From NCBI GenBank assembly GCA_964057225.1, contig OZ059899.1, forward strand, positions 20,344,501-20,408,500: a stretch of 64,000 bases of DNA. The letters are read 5' to 3'. Position numbers and translations under genes: made by a program. Positions 42,401 to 52,979 of the stretch are shown in pieces (position 1 is the stretch's first letter; each line of letters opens with the position of its first letter). This DNA is from Auanema rhodensis. Its lineage: Eukaryota > Nematoda > Chromadorea > Rhabditida > Rhabditidae. The notes below the pieces were generated by a model. The model ran no database searches and had not been told where the DNA came from. It saw only the letters and a list, made by a program, of their open reading frames with translations.

Positions 42401-43540
42401 TAGTCTTAAAACAAATTTTTATTGATATTGGTGCATGGTAACCATGACTTTGAAATTTACGTGAACTTTAATTTATGCTAATTAAATGTACACGTGATGT
42501 GCACTTGGTATGTAACTTGCTTCACGTGAAAGATAAAGAGATGCGGTTTTCAAAATTAGATTCCCCATGTCCATATTAGTCTTAAAACAAATTTTTATTG
42601 ATATTGGTGCATGGTAACCATGACTTTGAAATTTACGTGAACTTTAATTTATGCTAATTAAATGTACACGTGATGTGCACTTGGTATGTAACTCGCTTCA
42701 CGTGAAAAATAAAGAGATGCGGTTTTCAAAATTAGATTCCCCATGTCCATATTAGTCTAAAAACAAATAACTCGCTTCACGTGAAAGATAAAGAGATGCG
42801 GTTTTCAAAATTAGACTCCCCATGTCCATATTAGTCTAAAAACAAATTTTTATTGATATTGGTGCATGGTAACCATGACTTTGAAATTTACGTGAACTTT
42901 AATTTATGCTAATTAAATGTACACGTGGTGTGCACTCGGTATGTAACTCGCTTCACGTGAGAGATAAAGAGATGCGGTTTTTAAAATTAGATTCCCCATG
43001 TCCATATTAGTCTGAAAACAAATTTTTATTGATATTGGTGCATGGTAACCATGACTTTGAAATTTACGTGAACTTTAATTTATGCTAATTAAATGTACAC
43101 GTGATTTGCACTTGGTATGTAACTCGCTTCACGTGAACGATAAGGAGATGCGGTTTTCAAAATTAGATTCCCCATGTCCATATTAGTCTAAAAACAAATT
43201 TTTATTGATATTGGTGCATGGTAACCATGACTTTGAAATTTACGTGAACTTTAATTTATGCTAATTAAATGTACACGTGATGTGCACTTGGTATGTAACT
43301 CGCTTCACGTGAAAAATAAAGAGATGCGGTTTTCAAAATTAGATTCCCCATGTCCATATTAGTCTAAAAACAAATAACTCGCTTCACGTGAAAGATAAAG
43401 AGATGCGGTTTTCAAAATTAGACTCCCCATGTCCATATTAGTCTAAAAACAAATTTTTATTGATATTGGTGCATGGTAACCATGACTTTGAAATTTACGT
43501 GAACTTTAATTTATGCTAATTAAATGTACACGTGATGTGC

Positions 43541-43570
43541 ACTTGGTATGTTGGTACACCCTGAAGAATT
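43541..43570. other. Junction between satellite A and satellite B
   Basis: Satellite A matches its consensus through 'acttggtatgt' (43541-43551) and would continue with 'aactcgc'. Satellite B matches its consensus from 'caccctgaag' (43557). Between them are five bases, tggta (43552-43556). With the preceding t they form TTGGTA, a copy of the TTGGTA at 43543-43548 two bases upstream. This looks like an end-joining event with a short templated insertion. There is no transposon, target-site duplication or unique DNA at the border. Confidence 0.9.
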
Positions 43571-44577
43571 AATTTTTTTGTTGAATAACATTGTCCATCG
43601 TCTTCGCCTTGAAAAAAGGAATCTAAAAACATCTATTTTTTGTGAAATTATTTTGAAATTTTTAGGGAAAATTTTTGTCAAAATGTTTTTGGAAGCAATG
43701 TTGAAACTCAACATACACTAATACATCATTTTTTAAACGATCATAACTAATTTTTATATTGAGCGTTTCTCAATGTAGTATAGTGCATTCGATGCGGATT
43801 TTTAAGCTGCGTCGATCTGTGTTATCAGATTTGCGCTAGCTTAAAAATGCACCGAGATATCAACTGATATAAGTTCACACTTATATCCTCGATTTTCACC
43901 CTGAAGAATTAATTTTTTTGTTGAATAACATTGTCCATCGTCTTCGCCTTGAAAAAAGGAATCTAAAAACATCTATTTTTTGTGAAATTATTTTGAAATT
44001 TTTAGGGAAAATTTTTGTCAAAATGTTTTTGGAAGCAATGTTGAAACTCAACATACACTAATACATCATTTTCTAAACGATCATAACTAATTTTTGTATT
44101 GAGCGTTTCTCAATGTAGTATAGTGCATTCGATGCGGATTTTTAAGCTGCGTCGATCTGTGTTATCAGATTTGCGCTAGCTTAAACATGCACCGAGATAT
44201 CAACTGTTATAAGTTCACACTTATATCCTCGATTTTCACCCTGAAGAATTAATTTTTTTTGTTGAATAACATTGTCCATCGTCTTCGCCTTGAAAAAAGG
44301 AATCTAAAAACATCTATTTTTTGTGAAATTATTTCGAAATTTTTAGGGAAAATTTTTGTCAAAATGTTTTTGGAAGCAATGTTGAAACTCAACATACACT
44401 AATACATCATTTTTCAAACGATCATAACTAATTTTTGTATTAAGCGTTTCTCAATGTAGTATAGTGCATTCGATGCGGATTTTCAATCTGCGTCGATCTG
44501 TGTTATCAGATTTGCGCTATCTTCAAAATGCACCGAGATATCAACTGATATATGTTCACACTTATATCCTCGATTTT
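43557..44577. repeat. Three junction-proximal B monomers with the 11-bp deletion
   Basis: The first three B copies (43557-43896, 43897-44236, 44237-44577) are 340, 340 and 341 bp long. Each has 'atgttgaaactcaacat' where standard copies have 11 more bases. They also share acatctattttttg and atacatcatttt variants. They form their own local family at the edge, while standard 351-bp copies start at about 44578. Confidence 0.92.
43798..43848 (+). repeat. Long-spaced inverted repeat in a B monomer (example copy)
   Basis: ATTTTTAAGC (43798-43807) and GCTTAAAAAT (43839-43848) are perfect 10-bp reverse complements with a 31-nt spacer. Only monomers of the gctagcttaaaaat class have the full arm; the gctatcttaaaaat class loses one pair and the gctatctttaaaat class loses more. 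Confidence 0.85.
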
Positions 44578-44718
44578 CAACCTGAAGAATTAATTTCTTC
44601 GTTGAATAACAATGTCCATCGTCTTCGCCTTGAAAAAAAGAATCTAAAAACATCTACTTTTTGTGAAATTATCTTGAAATTTTTAGGGAAAATTTTTGTC
44701 AAAATGTTTTTGGAAGCA

Positions 44719-44746
44719 ATGTTGAGTATACATGGAAACTCAACAT
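44719..44746 (+). repeat. Hairpin 1 of the B monomer (example copy)
   Basis: ATGTTGAGT and ACTCAACAT are 9-bp perfect arms around a 10-nt loop (usually gtacatggaa; atacatggaa in this copy). Nearly every standard monomer has it. A loop variant gtacatataa occurs at about 48229, 50326, 58380, 59430, 60130 and 62566. The 11-bp deletion class keeps a 7-bp version. Confidence 0.88.
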
Positions 44747-44897
44747 ACACTAATGCATCATTTTTCAAACGATCATAACTAATTTTTGTATTGAGGGTTT
44801 CTCAATGTAGTATAGTGCATTCGATGCGGATTTTTAAGCTGCGTCGATCTATGTTATCAGATTTGCGCTATCTTAAAAATGCACCGAGATATCAACT

Positions 44898-44919
44898 GAT
44901 ATAAGTTCACACTTATATC
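44898..44919 (+). repeat. Hairpin 2 of the B monomer (example copy)
   Basis: GATATAAGT and ACTTATATC form perfect 9-bp arms with a four-base loop, TCAC. Most B copies keep it exactly. Two classes break it: gaaataagttaacacatatatc-type copies (for example near 48753, 50846, 51893, 60652 and 63080) and gatatatgttcac copies (near 44548, 47004, 49455, 57505 and 61355). Confidence 0.88.
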
Positions 44920-47900
44920 CTCGATTTTCACCCTGAAGAATTAATTTTTTCGTTGAATAACATTGTCCATCGTCTTCGCCTTGAAAAAAGGAATCTAAAA
45001 ACATTTACTTTTTGTGAAATTATTTTGAAATTTTCAGGGAAAATTTTTGTCAAAATGTTTTTGGAAGCAATGTTGAGTGTACATGGAAACTCAACATACA
45101 CTAATGCATCTTTTTTCAAACGATCATAACTAATTTTTGTATTAAGCGTTTTTTAATGTAGTATAGTGCATTCGATGCGGATTTTTAAGCTGCGTCGATC
45201 TGTGTTATCAGATTTGCGCTAGCTTAAAAATGCACCGAGATATCAACTGATATAAGTTCACACTTATATCCTCGATTTTCACCCTGAAGAATTAATTTTT
45301 TCGTTGAATAACATTGTCCATCGTCTTCGCCTTGAAAAACAGAATCTAAAAACATCTACTTTTTGTGAAATTATTTTGAAATTTTCAGGGAAAATTTTTG
45401 TCAAAATGTTTTTGGAAGCAATGTTGAGTGTACATGGAAACTCAACATACACTAATGCATCATTTTTCAAACGATCATAACTAATTTTTGTATCGAGCGT
45501 TTCTCAATGTAGTATAGTGCATTCGATGCGGATTTTTAAGCTGCGTCGATCTATGTTATCAGATTTGCGCTATCTTAAAAATGCACCGAGATATCAACTG
45601 ATATAAGTTCACACTTATATCCTCGATTTTCAACCTGAAGAATTAATTTCTTCGTTGAATAACAATGTCCATCGTCTTCGCCTTAAAAAAAAAAATCTAA
45701 AAACATCTACTTTTTGTGAAATTATTTAGAAATTTTCAGGGAAAATTTTTGTCAAAATGTTTTTGGAAGCAATGTTGAGTGTACATGGAAACTCAACATA
45801 CACTAATGCATCATTTTTCAAACGATCATAACTAATTTTTGTATTGAGCGTTTCTCAATGTAGTATAGTGCATTCGATGCGGATTTTTAAGCTGCGTCGA
45901 TCTATGTTATCAGATTTGCGCTATCTTTAAAATGCACCGATATATCAACTGATATAAGTTCACACTTATATCCTCGATTTTCACCCTGAAGAATTAATTT
46001 TTTTGTTGAATAACAATGTCCATCGTCTTCGCCTTAAAAAAAAAATCTAAAAACATCTACTTTTTGTGAAATTATTTTGAAATTTTTAGGGAAAATTTTT
46101 GTCAAAAAGTTTTTGGAAGCAATGTTGAGTGTACATGGAAACTCAACATACACTAATGCATCATTTTTCAAACGATCATAACTAATTTTTGTATTGAGCG
46201 TTTCTCAATGTAGTATAGTGCATTCGATGCGGATTTTTGAGCTGCGTCGATCTATGTTATCAGATTTGCGCTATCTTAAAAATGCACCGAGATATCAACT
46301 GATATAAGTTCACACTTATATCCTCGATTTTCACCCTGAAGAATTAATTTTTTTGTTGAATAACAATGTCCATCGTCTTCGCCTTAAAAAAAAAATCTAA
46401 AAACATCTACTTTTTGTGAAATTATTTTGAAATTTTTAGGGAAAATTTTTGTCAAAAAGTTTTTGGAAGCAATGTTGAGTGTACATGGAAACTCAACATA
46501 CACTAATGCATCATTTTTCAAACGATCATAACTAATTTTCGTATTAAGCGTTTCTCAATGTAGTATAGTGCATTCGATGCGGATTTTTAAGCTGCGTCGA
46601 TCTATGTTATCAGATTTGCGCTATCTTAAAAATGCACCGAGATATCAACTGATATAAGTTCACACTTATATCCTCGATTTTCACCCTGAAGAATTAATTT
46701 TTTCGTTGAATAACATTGTCCATCGTCTTCGCCTTGAAAAAAGAAATCTAAAAACATCTACTTTTTGTGAAATTATTTTGAAATTTTCAGGGAAAATTTT
46801 TGTCAAAATGTTTTTGGAAGCAATGTTGAGTGTACATGGAAACTCAACATACACTAATGCATCATTTTTCAAACGATCATAACTAATTTTTGTATTAAGC
46901 GTTTTTCAATGTAGTATAGTGCATTCGATGCGGATTTTTAAGCTGCGTCGATCTATGTTATCAGATTTGCGCTATCTTAAAAATGCACCGAGATATCAAC
47001 TGATATATGTTCACACTTATATCCTCGATTTTCAACCTGAAGAATTAATTTCTTCGTTGAATAACAATGTCCATCGTCTTCGCCTTAAAAAAAAAATCTA
47101 AAAACATCTACTTTTTGTGAAATTATTTTGAAATTTTTAGGGAAAATTTTTGTCAAAAAGTTTTTGGAAGCAATGTTGAGTGTACATGGAAACTCAACAT
47201 ACACTAATGCATCATTTTTCAAACGATCATAACTAATTTTTGTATTGAGCGTTTCTCAATGTAGTATAGTGCATTCGATGCGGATTTTTAAGCTGCGTCG
47301 ATCCATGTTATCAGATTTGCGCTATCTTAAAAATGCACCGAGATATCAACTGATATAAGTTCACACTTATATCCTCGATTTTCACCCTGAAGAATTAATT
47401 TTTTCGTTGAATAACATTGTCCATCGTCTTCACCTTGAAAAAAGGAATCTAAAAACATCTACTTTTTGTGAAATTATTTTGAAATTTTCAGGGAAAATTT
47501 TTGTCAAAATGTTTTTGGAAGCAATGTTGAGTGTACATGGAAACTCAACATACACTAATGCATCATTTTTCAAACGATCATAACTAATTTTTGTATCGAG
47601 CGTTTCTCAATGTAGTATAGTGCATTCGATGCGGATTTTTAAGCTGCGTCGATCTATGTTATCAGATTTGCGCTATCTTAAAAATGCACCGAGATATCAA
47701 CTGATATAAGTTCACACTTATATCCTCGATTTTCAACCTGAAGAATTAATTTCTTCGTTGAATAACAATGTCCATCGTCTTCGCCTTAAAAAAAAATCTA
47801 AAAACATCTACTTTTTGTGAAATTATTTTGAAATTTTTAGGGAAAATTTTTGTCAAAAAGTTTTTGGAAGCAATGTTGAGTGTACATGGAAACTCAACAT

Positions 47901-48460
47901 ACACTAATGCATCATTTTTCAAACGATCATAACTAATTTTTGTATTGAGCGTTTCTCAATGTAGTATAGTGCATTCGATGCGGATTTTTAAGCTGCGTCG
48001 ATCTATGTTATCAGATTTGCGCTAGCTTAAAAATGCACCGAGATATCAACTGATATAAGTTCACACTTATATCCTCGATTTTCAACCTGAAGAATTAATT
48101 TCTTCGTTGAATAACAATGTCCATCGTCTTCGCCTTAAAAAAAAAATCTAAAAACATCTACTTTTTGTGAAATTATTCTGAAATTTTTAGGGAAAATTTT
48201 TGTCAAAAAGTTTTTGGAAGCAATGTTGAGTGTACATATAAACTCAACATACACTAATGCATCATTTTTCAAACGATCATAACTAATTTTCGTATTAAGC
48301 GTTTCTCAATGTAGTATAGTGCATTCGATGCGGATTTTTAAGCTGCGTCGATCTATGTTATCAGATTTGCGCTATCTTTAAAATGCACCGATATATCAAC
48401 TGATATAAGTTCACACTTATATCCTCGATTTTCACCCTGAAGAATTAATTTTTTTGTTGA

Positions 48461-51050
48461 ATAACCTTGTCCATCGTCTTCACCTTGAAAAAAGGAATCT
48501 AAAAACATCTACTTTTTGTAAAATTATTTTGAAATTTTTAGGGAAAATTTTTGTCAAAATGTTTTTGGAAGCAATGTTGAGTGTACATGGAAACTCAACA
48601 TACACTAATGCATCATTTTCAAACGATCATAACTAATTTTCGTATTAAGCGTTTCTCAATGTAGTATAGTGCATTCGATGCGGATTTTTAAGCTGCGTCG
48701 ATCTGTGTTATCAGATTTGCGCTAGCTTAAAAATGCACCGAGATATCAACTGAAATAAGTTAACACATATATCCTCGATTTTCACCCTGAAGAATTAATT
48801 TTTTTGTTGAATAACATTGTCCATCGTCTTCGCCTTGAAAAAAGGAATCTAAAAACATCTACTTTTTGTGAAATTATTTTGAAATTTTTAGGGAAAATTT
48901 TTGTCAAAATGTTTTTGGAAGCAATGTTGAGTGTACATGGAAACTCAACATACACTAATACATCATTTTTTAAACGATCATAACTAATTTTTGTATTGAG
49001 GGTTTCTCAATGTAGTATAGTGCATTCGATGCGGATTTTTAAGCTGCGTCGATCTTTGTTATCAGATTTGCGCTATCTTTAAAATGCACCGAGATATCAA
49101 CTGATATAAGTTCACACTTATATCCTCGATTTTCACCCTGAAAAATTAATTTCTTCGTTGAATAACATTGTCCATCGTCTTCGCCTTAAAAAAAAAATCT
49201 GAAAACATCTACTTTTTGTAAAATTATTTTGAAATTTTTAGGGAAAATTTTTGTCAAAATGTTTTTGGAAGCAATGTTGAGTGTACATGGAAACTCAACA
49301 TACACTAATGCATCATTTTTCAAACGATCATAACTAATTTTTGTATTAAGCGTTTTTCAATGTAGTATAGTGCATTCGATGCGGATTTTTAAGCTGCGTC
49401 GATCTATGTTATCAGATTTGCGCTATCTTAAAAATGCACCGAGATATCAACTGATATATGTTCACACTTATATCCTCGATTTTCAACCTGAAGAATTAAT
49501 TTCTTCGTTGAATAACAATGTCCATCGTCTTCGCCTTAAAAAAAAAATCTAAAAACATCTACTTTTTGTGAAATTATTTTGAAATTTTTAGGGAAAATTT
49601 TTGTCAAAAAGTTTTTGGAAGCAATGTTGAGTGTACATGGAAACTCAACATACACTAATGCATCATTTTTCAAACGATCATAACTAATTTTTGTATTGAG
49701 CGTTTCTCAATGTAGTATAGTGCATTCGATGCGGATTTTTAAGCTGCGTCGATCCATGTTATCAGATTTGCGCTATCTTAAAAATACACCGAGATATCAA
49801 CTGATATAAGTTCACACTTATATCCTCGATTTTCAACCTGAAGAATTAATTTCTTCGTTGAATAACATTGTCCATCGTCTTCACCTTGAAAAAAGGAATC
49901 TAAAAACATCTACTTTTTGTGAAATTATTTTGAAATTTTCAGGGAAAATTTTTGTCAAAATGTTTTTGGAAGCAATGTTGAAACTCAACATACACTAATA
50001 CATCATTTTTTAAACGATCATAACTAATTTTTGTATTGAGCGTTTCTCAATGTAGTATAGTGCATTCGATGCGGATTTTTAAGCTGCGTCGATCTATGTT
50101 ATCAGATTTGCGCTATCTTAAAAATGCACCGAGATATCAACTGATATAAGTTCACACTTATATCCTCGATTTTCAACCTGAAGAATTAATTTCTTCGTTG
50201 AATAACAATGTCCATCGTCTTCGCCTTAAAAAAAAAATCTAAAAACATCTACTTTTTGTGAAATTATTTTGAAATTTTTAGGGAAAATTTTTGTCAAAAA
50301 GTTTTTGGAAGCAATGTTGAGTGTACATATAAACTCAACATACACTAATGCATCATTTTTCAAACGATCATAACTAATTTTCGTATTAAGCGTTTCTCAA
50401 TGTAGTATAGTGCATTCGATGCGGATTTTTAAGCTGCGTCGATCTATGTTATCAGATTTGCGCTATCTTTAAAATGCACCGATATATCAACTGATATAAG
50501 TTCACACTTATATCCTCGATTTTCACCCTGAAGAATTAATTTTTTTGTTGAATAACCTTGTCCATCGTCTTCACCTTGAAAAAAGGAATCTAAAAACATC
50601 TACTTTTTGTAAAATTATTTTGAAATTTTTAGGGAAAATTTTTGTCAAAATGTTTTTGGAAGCAATGTTGAGTGTACATGGAAACTCAACATACACTAAT
50701 GCATCATTTTTCAAACGATCATAACTAATTTTCGTATTAAGCGTTTCTCAATGTAGTATAGTGCATTCGATGCGGATTTTTAAGCTGCGTCGATCTGTGT
50801 TATCAGATTTGCGCTAGCTTAAAAATGCACCGAGATATCAACTGAAATAAGTTAACACATATATCCTCGATTTTCACCCTGAAGAATTAATTTTTTTGTT
50901 GAATAACATTGTCCATCGTCTTCGCCTTGAAAAAAGGAATCTAAAAACATCTACTTTTTGTGAAATTATTTTGAAATTTTTAGGGAAAATTTTTGTCAAA
51001 ATGTTTTTGGAAGCAATGTTGAGTGTACATGGAAACTCAACATACACTAA
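48461..51050. repeat. Long-range duplicated B block, left copy
   Basis: The sequence of variants gaataacctt, gaaataagttaacac, gatctttgtt, ctgaaaaattaatttc, gatatatgtt, a deleted 340-bp copy (about 49977) and a gtacatataa copy (about 50326) is found again at 60360-63290. The offset is 11899-11900 bp before the deleted copy and 12240 bp after it. The right half also gave rise to the local trimer repeat. Confidence 0.83.
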
Positions 51051-51603
51051 TACATCATTTTTTAAACGATCATAACTAATTTTTGTATTGAGGGTTTCTC
51101 AATGTAGTATAGTGCATTCGATGCGGATTTTTAAGCTGCGTCGATCTTTGTTATCAGATTTGCGCTATCTTTAAAATGCACCGAGATATCAACTGATATA
51201 AGTTCACACTTATATCCTCGATTTTCACCCTGAAAAATTAATTTCTTCGTTGAATAACATTGTCCATCGTCTTCGCCTTAAAAAAAAAATCTGAAAACAT
51301 CTACTTTTTGTAAAATTATTTTGAAATTTTTAGGGAAAATTTTTGTCAAAATGTTTTTGGAAGCAATGTTGAGTGTACATGGAAACTCAACATACACTAA
51401 TGCATCTTTTTTCAAACGATCATAACTAATTTTTGTATTAAGCGTTTCTCAATGTAGTATAGTGCATTCGATGCGGATTTTTAAGCTGCGTCGATCTATG
51501 TTATCAGATTTGCGCTATCTTTAAAATGCACCGATATATCAACTGATATAAGTTCACACTTATATCCTCGATTTTCACCCTGAAGAATTAATTTTTTTGT
51601 TGA
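50552..51603. repeat. Trimer higher-order repeat of satellite B, copy 1 (1052 bp)
   Basis: The gaataaccttgtcc monomer starts at 50552, 51604 and 52656, exactly 1052 bp apart. Between them lie the gaaataagttaacac and gatctttgtt/ctgaaaaattaatttc monomers in fixed order. The same trimer order is also seen once at 48461 and once at 60360. Confidence 0.88.
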
Positions 51604-52655
51604 ATAACCTTGTCCATCGTCTTCACCTTGAAAAAAGGAATCTAAAAACATCTACTTTTTGTAAAATTATTTTGAAATTTTTAGGGAAAATTTTTGTCAA
51701 AATGTTTTTGGAAGCAATGTTGAGTGTACATGGAAACTCAACATACACTAATGCATCATTTTTCAAACGATCATAACTAATTTTCGTATTAAGCGTTTCT
51801 CAATGTAGTATAGTGCATTCGATGCGGATTTTTAAGCTGCGTCGATCTGTGTTATCAGATTTGCGCTAGCTTAAAAATGCACCGAGATATCAACTGAAAT
51901 AAGTTAACACATATATCCTCGATTTTCACCCTGAAGAATTAATTTTTTTGTTGAATAACATTGTCCATCGTCTTCGCCTTGAAAAAAGGAATCTAAAAAC
52001 ATCTACTTTTTGTGAAATTATTTTGAAATTTTTAGGGAAAATTTTTGTCAAAATGTTTTTGGAAGCAATGTTGAGTGTACATGGAAACTCAACATACACT
52101 AATACATCATTTTTTAAACGATCATAACTAATTTTTGTATTGAGGGTTTCTCAATGTAGTATAGTGCATTCGATGCGGATTTTTAAGCTGCGTCGATCTT
52201 TGTTATCAGATTTGCGCTATCTTTAAAATGCACCGAGATATCAACTGATATAAGTTCACACTTATATCCTCGATTTTCACCCTGAAAAATTAATTTCTTC
52301 GTTGAATAACATTGTCCATCGTCTTCGCCTTAAAAAAAAAATCTGAAAACATCTACTTTTTGTAAAATTATTTTGAAATTTTTAGGGAAAATTTTTGTCA
52401 AAATGTTTTTGGAAGCAATGTTGAGTGTACATGGAAACTCAACATACACTAATGCATCTTTTTTCAAACGATCATAACTAATTTTTGTATTAAGCGTTTC
52501 TCAATGTAGTATAGTGCATTCGATGCGGATTTTTAAGCTGCGTCGATCTATGTTATCAGATTTGCGCTATCTTTAAAATGCACCGATATATCAACTGATA
52601 TAAGTTCACACTTATATCCTCGATTTTCACCCTGAAGAATTAATTTTTTTGTTGA
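51604..52655. repeat. Trimer higher-order repeat of satellite B, copy 2
   Basis: Same three monomer classes in the same order and with the same 1052-bp length as the previous unit. A third copy begins at 52656 but departs at about 52750 (caaattg, then tgcatctttt), so the tandem is two full units plus a start. Confidence 0.88.
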
Positions 52656-52979
52656 ATAACCTTGTCCATCGTCTTCACCTTGAAAAAAGGAATCTAAAAA
52701 CATCTACTTTTTGTAAAATTATTTTGAAATTTTTAGGGAAAATTTTTGTCAAATTGTTTTTGGAAGCAATGTTGAGTGTACATGGAAACTCAACATACAC
52801 TAATGCATCTTTTTTCAAACGATCATAACTAATTTTTGTATTAAGCGTTTCTCAATGTAGTATAGTGCATTCGATGCGGATTTTTAAGCTGCGTCGATCT
52901 ATGTTATCAGATTTGCGCTAGCTTAAAAATGCACCGAGATATCAACTGATATAAGTTCACACTTATATCCTCGATTTTC

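Larger units (their letters stand above)
23420..43375. repeat. Twelve 79-bp truncated A monomers (97-bp deletion)
   Basis: In each, monomer base 90 (…acaaat) is joined directly to base 12 of the next unit (aactcgc…), which deletes 97 bp. The truncated units are 23420-23498, 25083-25161, 25514-25592, 27177-27255, 29192-29270, 31735-31813, 31814-31892, 34181-34259, 41300-41378, 42083-42161, 42690-42768 and 43297-43375. The deletion removes the 13-bp palindrome, the octamer-like site and the second CACGTG, and keeps TTCACGTGAA. All but 31814-31892 carry the linked gaaaaataaag variant, so one founding deletion has been spread by amplification. The copies at 41300 and 42083 also share attggtct; the one at 34181 has acagat. 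Confidence 0.95.
1..43551. repeat. Satellite A: tandem array of a 176-bp monomer
   Basis: The same unit recurs head-to-tail from the first base to 43551. The anchor 'actYggtatg' falls at 1, 177, 353, 529, 705 and so on, every 176 bp. From 1 to the last anchor at 43541 is 43540 bp, which equals 242 x 176 plus 12 x 79, so apart from one class of 79-bp truncated copies the array has no net indel. Copies differ by substitutions that group into classes: actcgg/acttgg/acccgg start, ctcgc/cttgc, gcggtttt/gcagttct, ctaaaaac/ctgaaaac/cttaaaac/ctagaaac, and aatttatgctaatta/ttttatgctacata. GC is about 33% (58 of 176 in a typical unit). No frame is open through a monomer, and 176 is not a multiple of 3. 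The window starts inside the array, so its left end is not seen. It is most likely centromeric or pericentromeric satellite; I do not recognise the family. Confidence 0.98.
23409..43551. repeat. Satellite A, zone with truncated monomers
   Basis: The zone starts at the first gaaaaataaag monomer, which ends in a 97-bp deletion. Typical classes here are gagagataaag/ctgaaaac, gatttgcac with gaacgataaggag, and gaaaaataaag followed by the truncation. A long block of the ttttatgctacat and gcagttctc classes (about 32400-40900) lies inside. Spacings between truncations are always n x 176 + 79 bp: 1663, 431, 1663, 2015, 2543, 79, 2367, 7119, 783, 607 and 607. There is therefore no hidden indel. The zone ends at the junction with satellite B. 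Confidence 0.94.

Noticed and set aside
23409-43375. CRISPR-like array suggested by regular repeats
   Set aside because: The repeat is 176 bp with no unique spacers, and all sequence between anchors is repeated too. This is satellite DNA.
43552-43556. Possible transposon footprint or target-site duplication at the A/B border
   Set aside because: Only a 5-bp insertion is present and it copies adjacent bases on one side; no terminal inverted repeats or element remnants flank it.
44464-44778. 104-residue open frame on the plus strand in satellite B
   Set aside because: It exists only because this copy has local changes that remove stops. It has a non-ATG start, no recognisable domain, and overlaps an opposite-strand frame in the same repeat unit.
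45667-45720. Poly-A run followed by atctaaaaac as a retrotransposon tail or polyadenylation signal
   Set aside because: The A run is a fixed part of each B monomer that varies by one or two bases; there is no element body or target-site duplication beside it.
44577-46872. Repeated 63-residue minus-strand frames with an RRRR stretch (also at 63114-63305)
   Set aside because: These are copies of the same stretch of the satellite B monomer. The arginine run comes from the aggcgaagacgatgg strand of the repeat. They look like shadows of the repeat and not genes, and I see no family resemblance.
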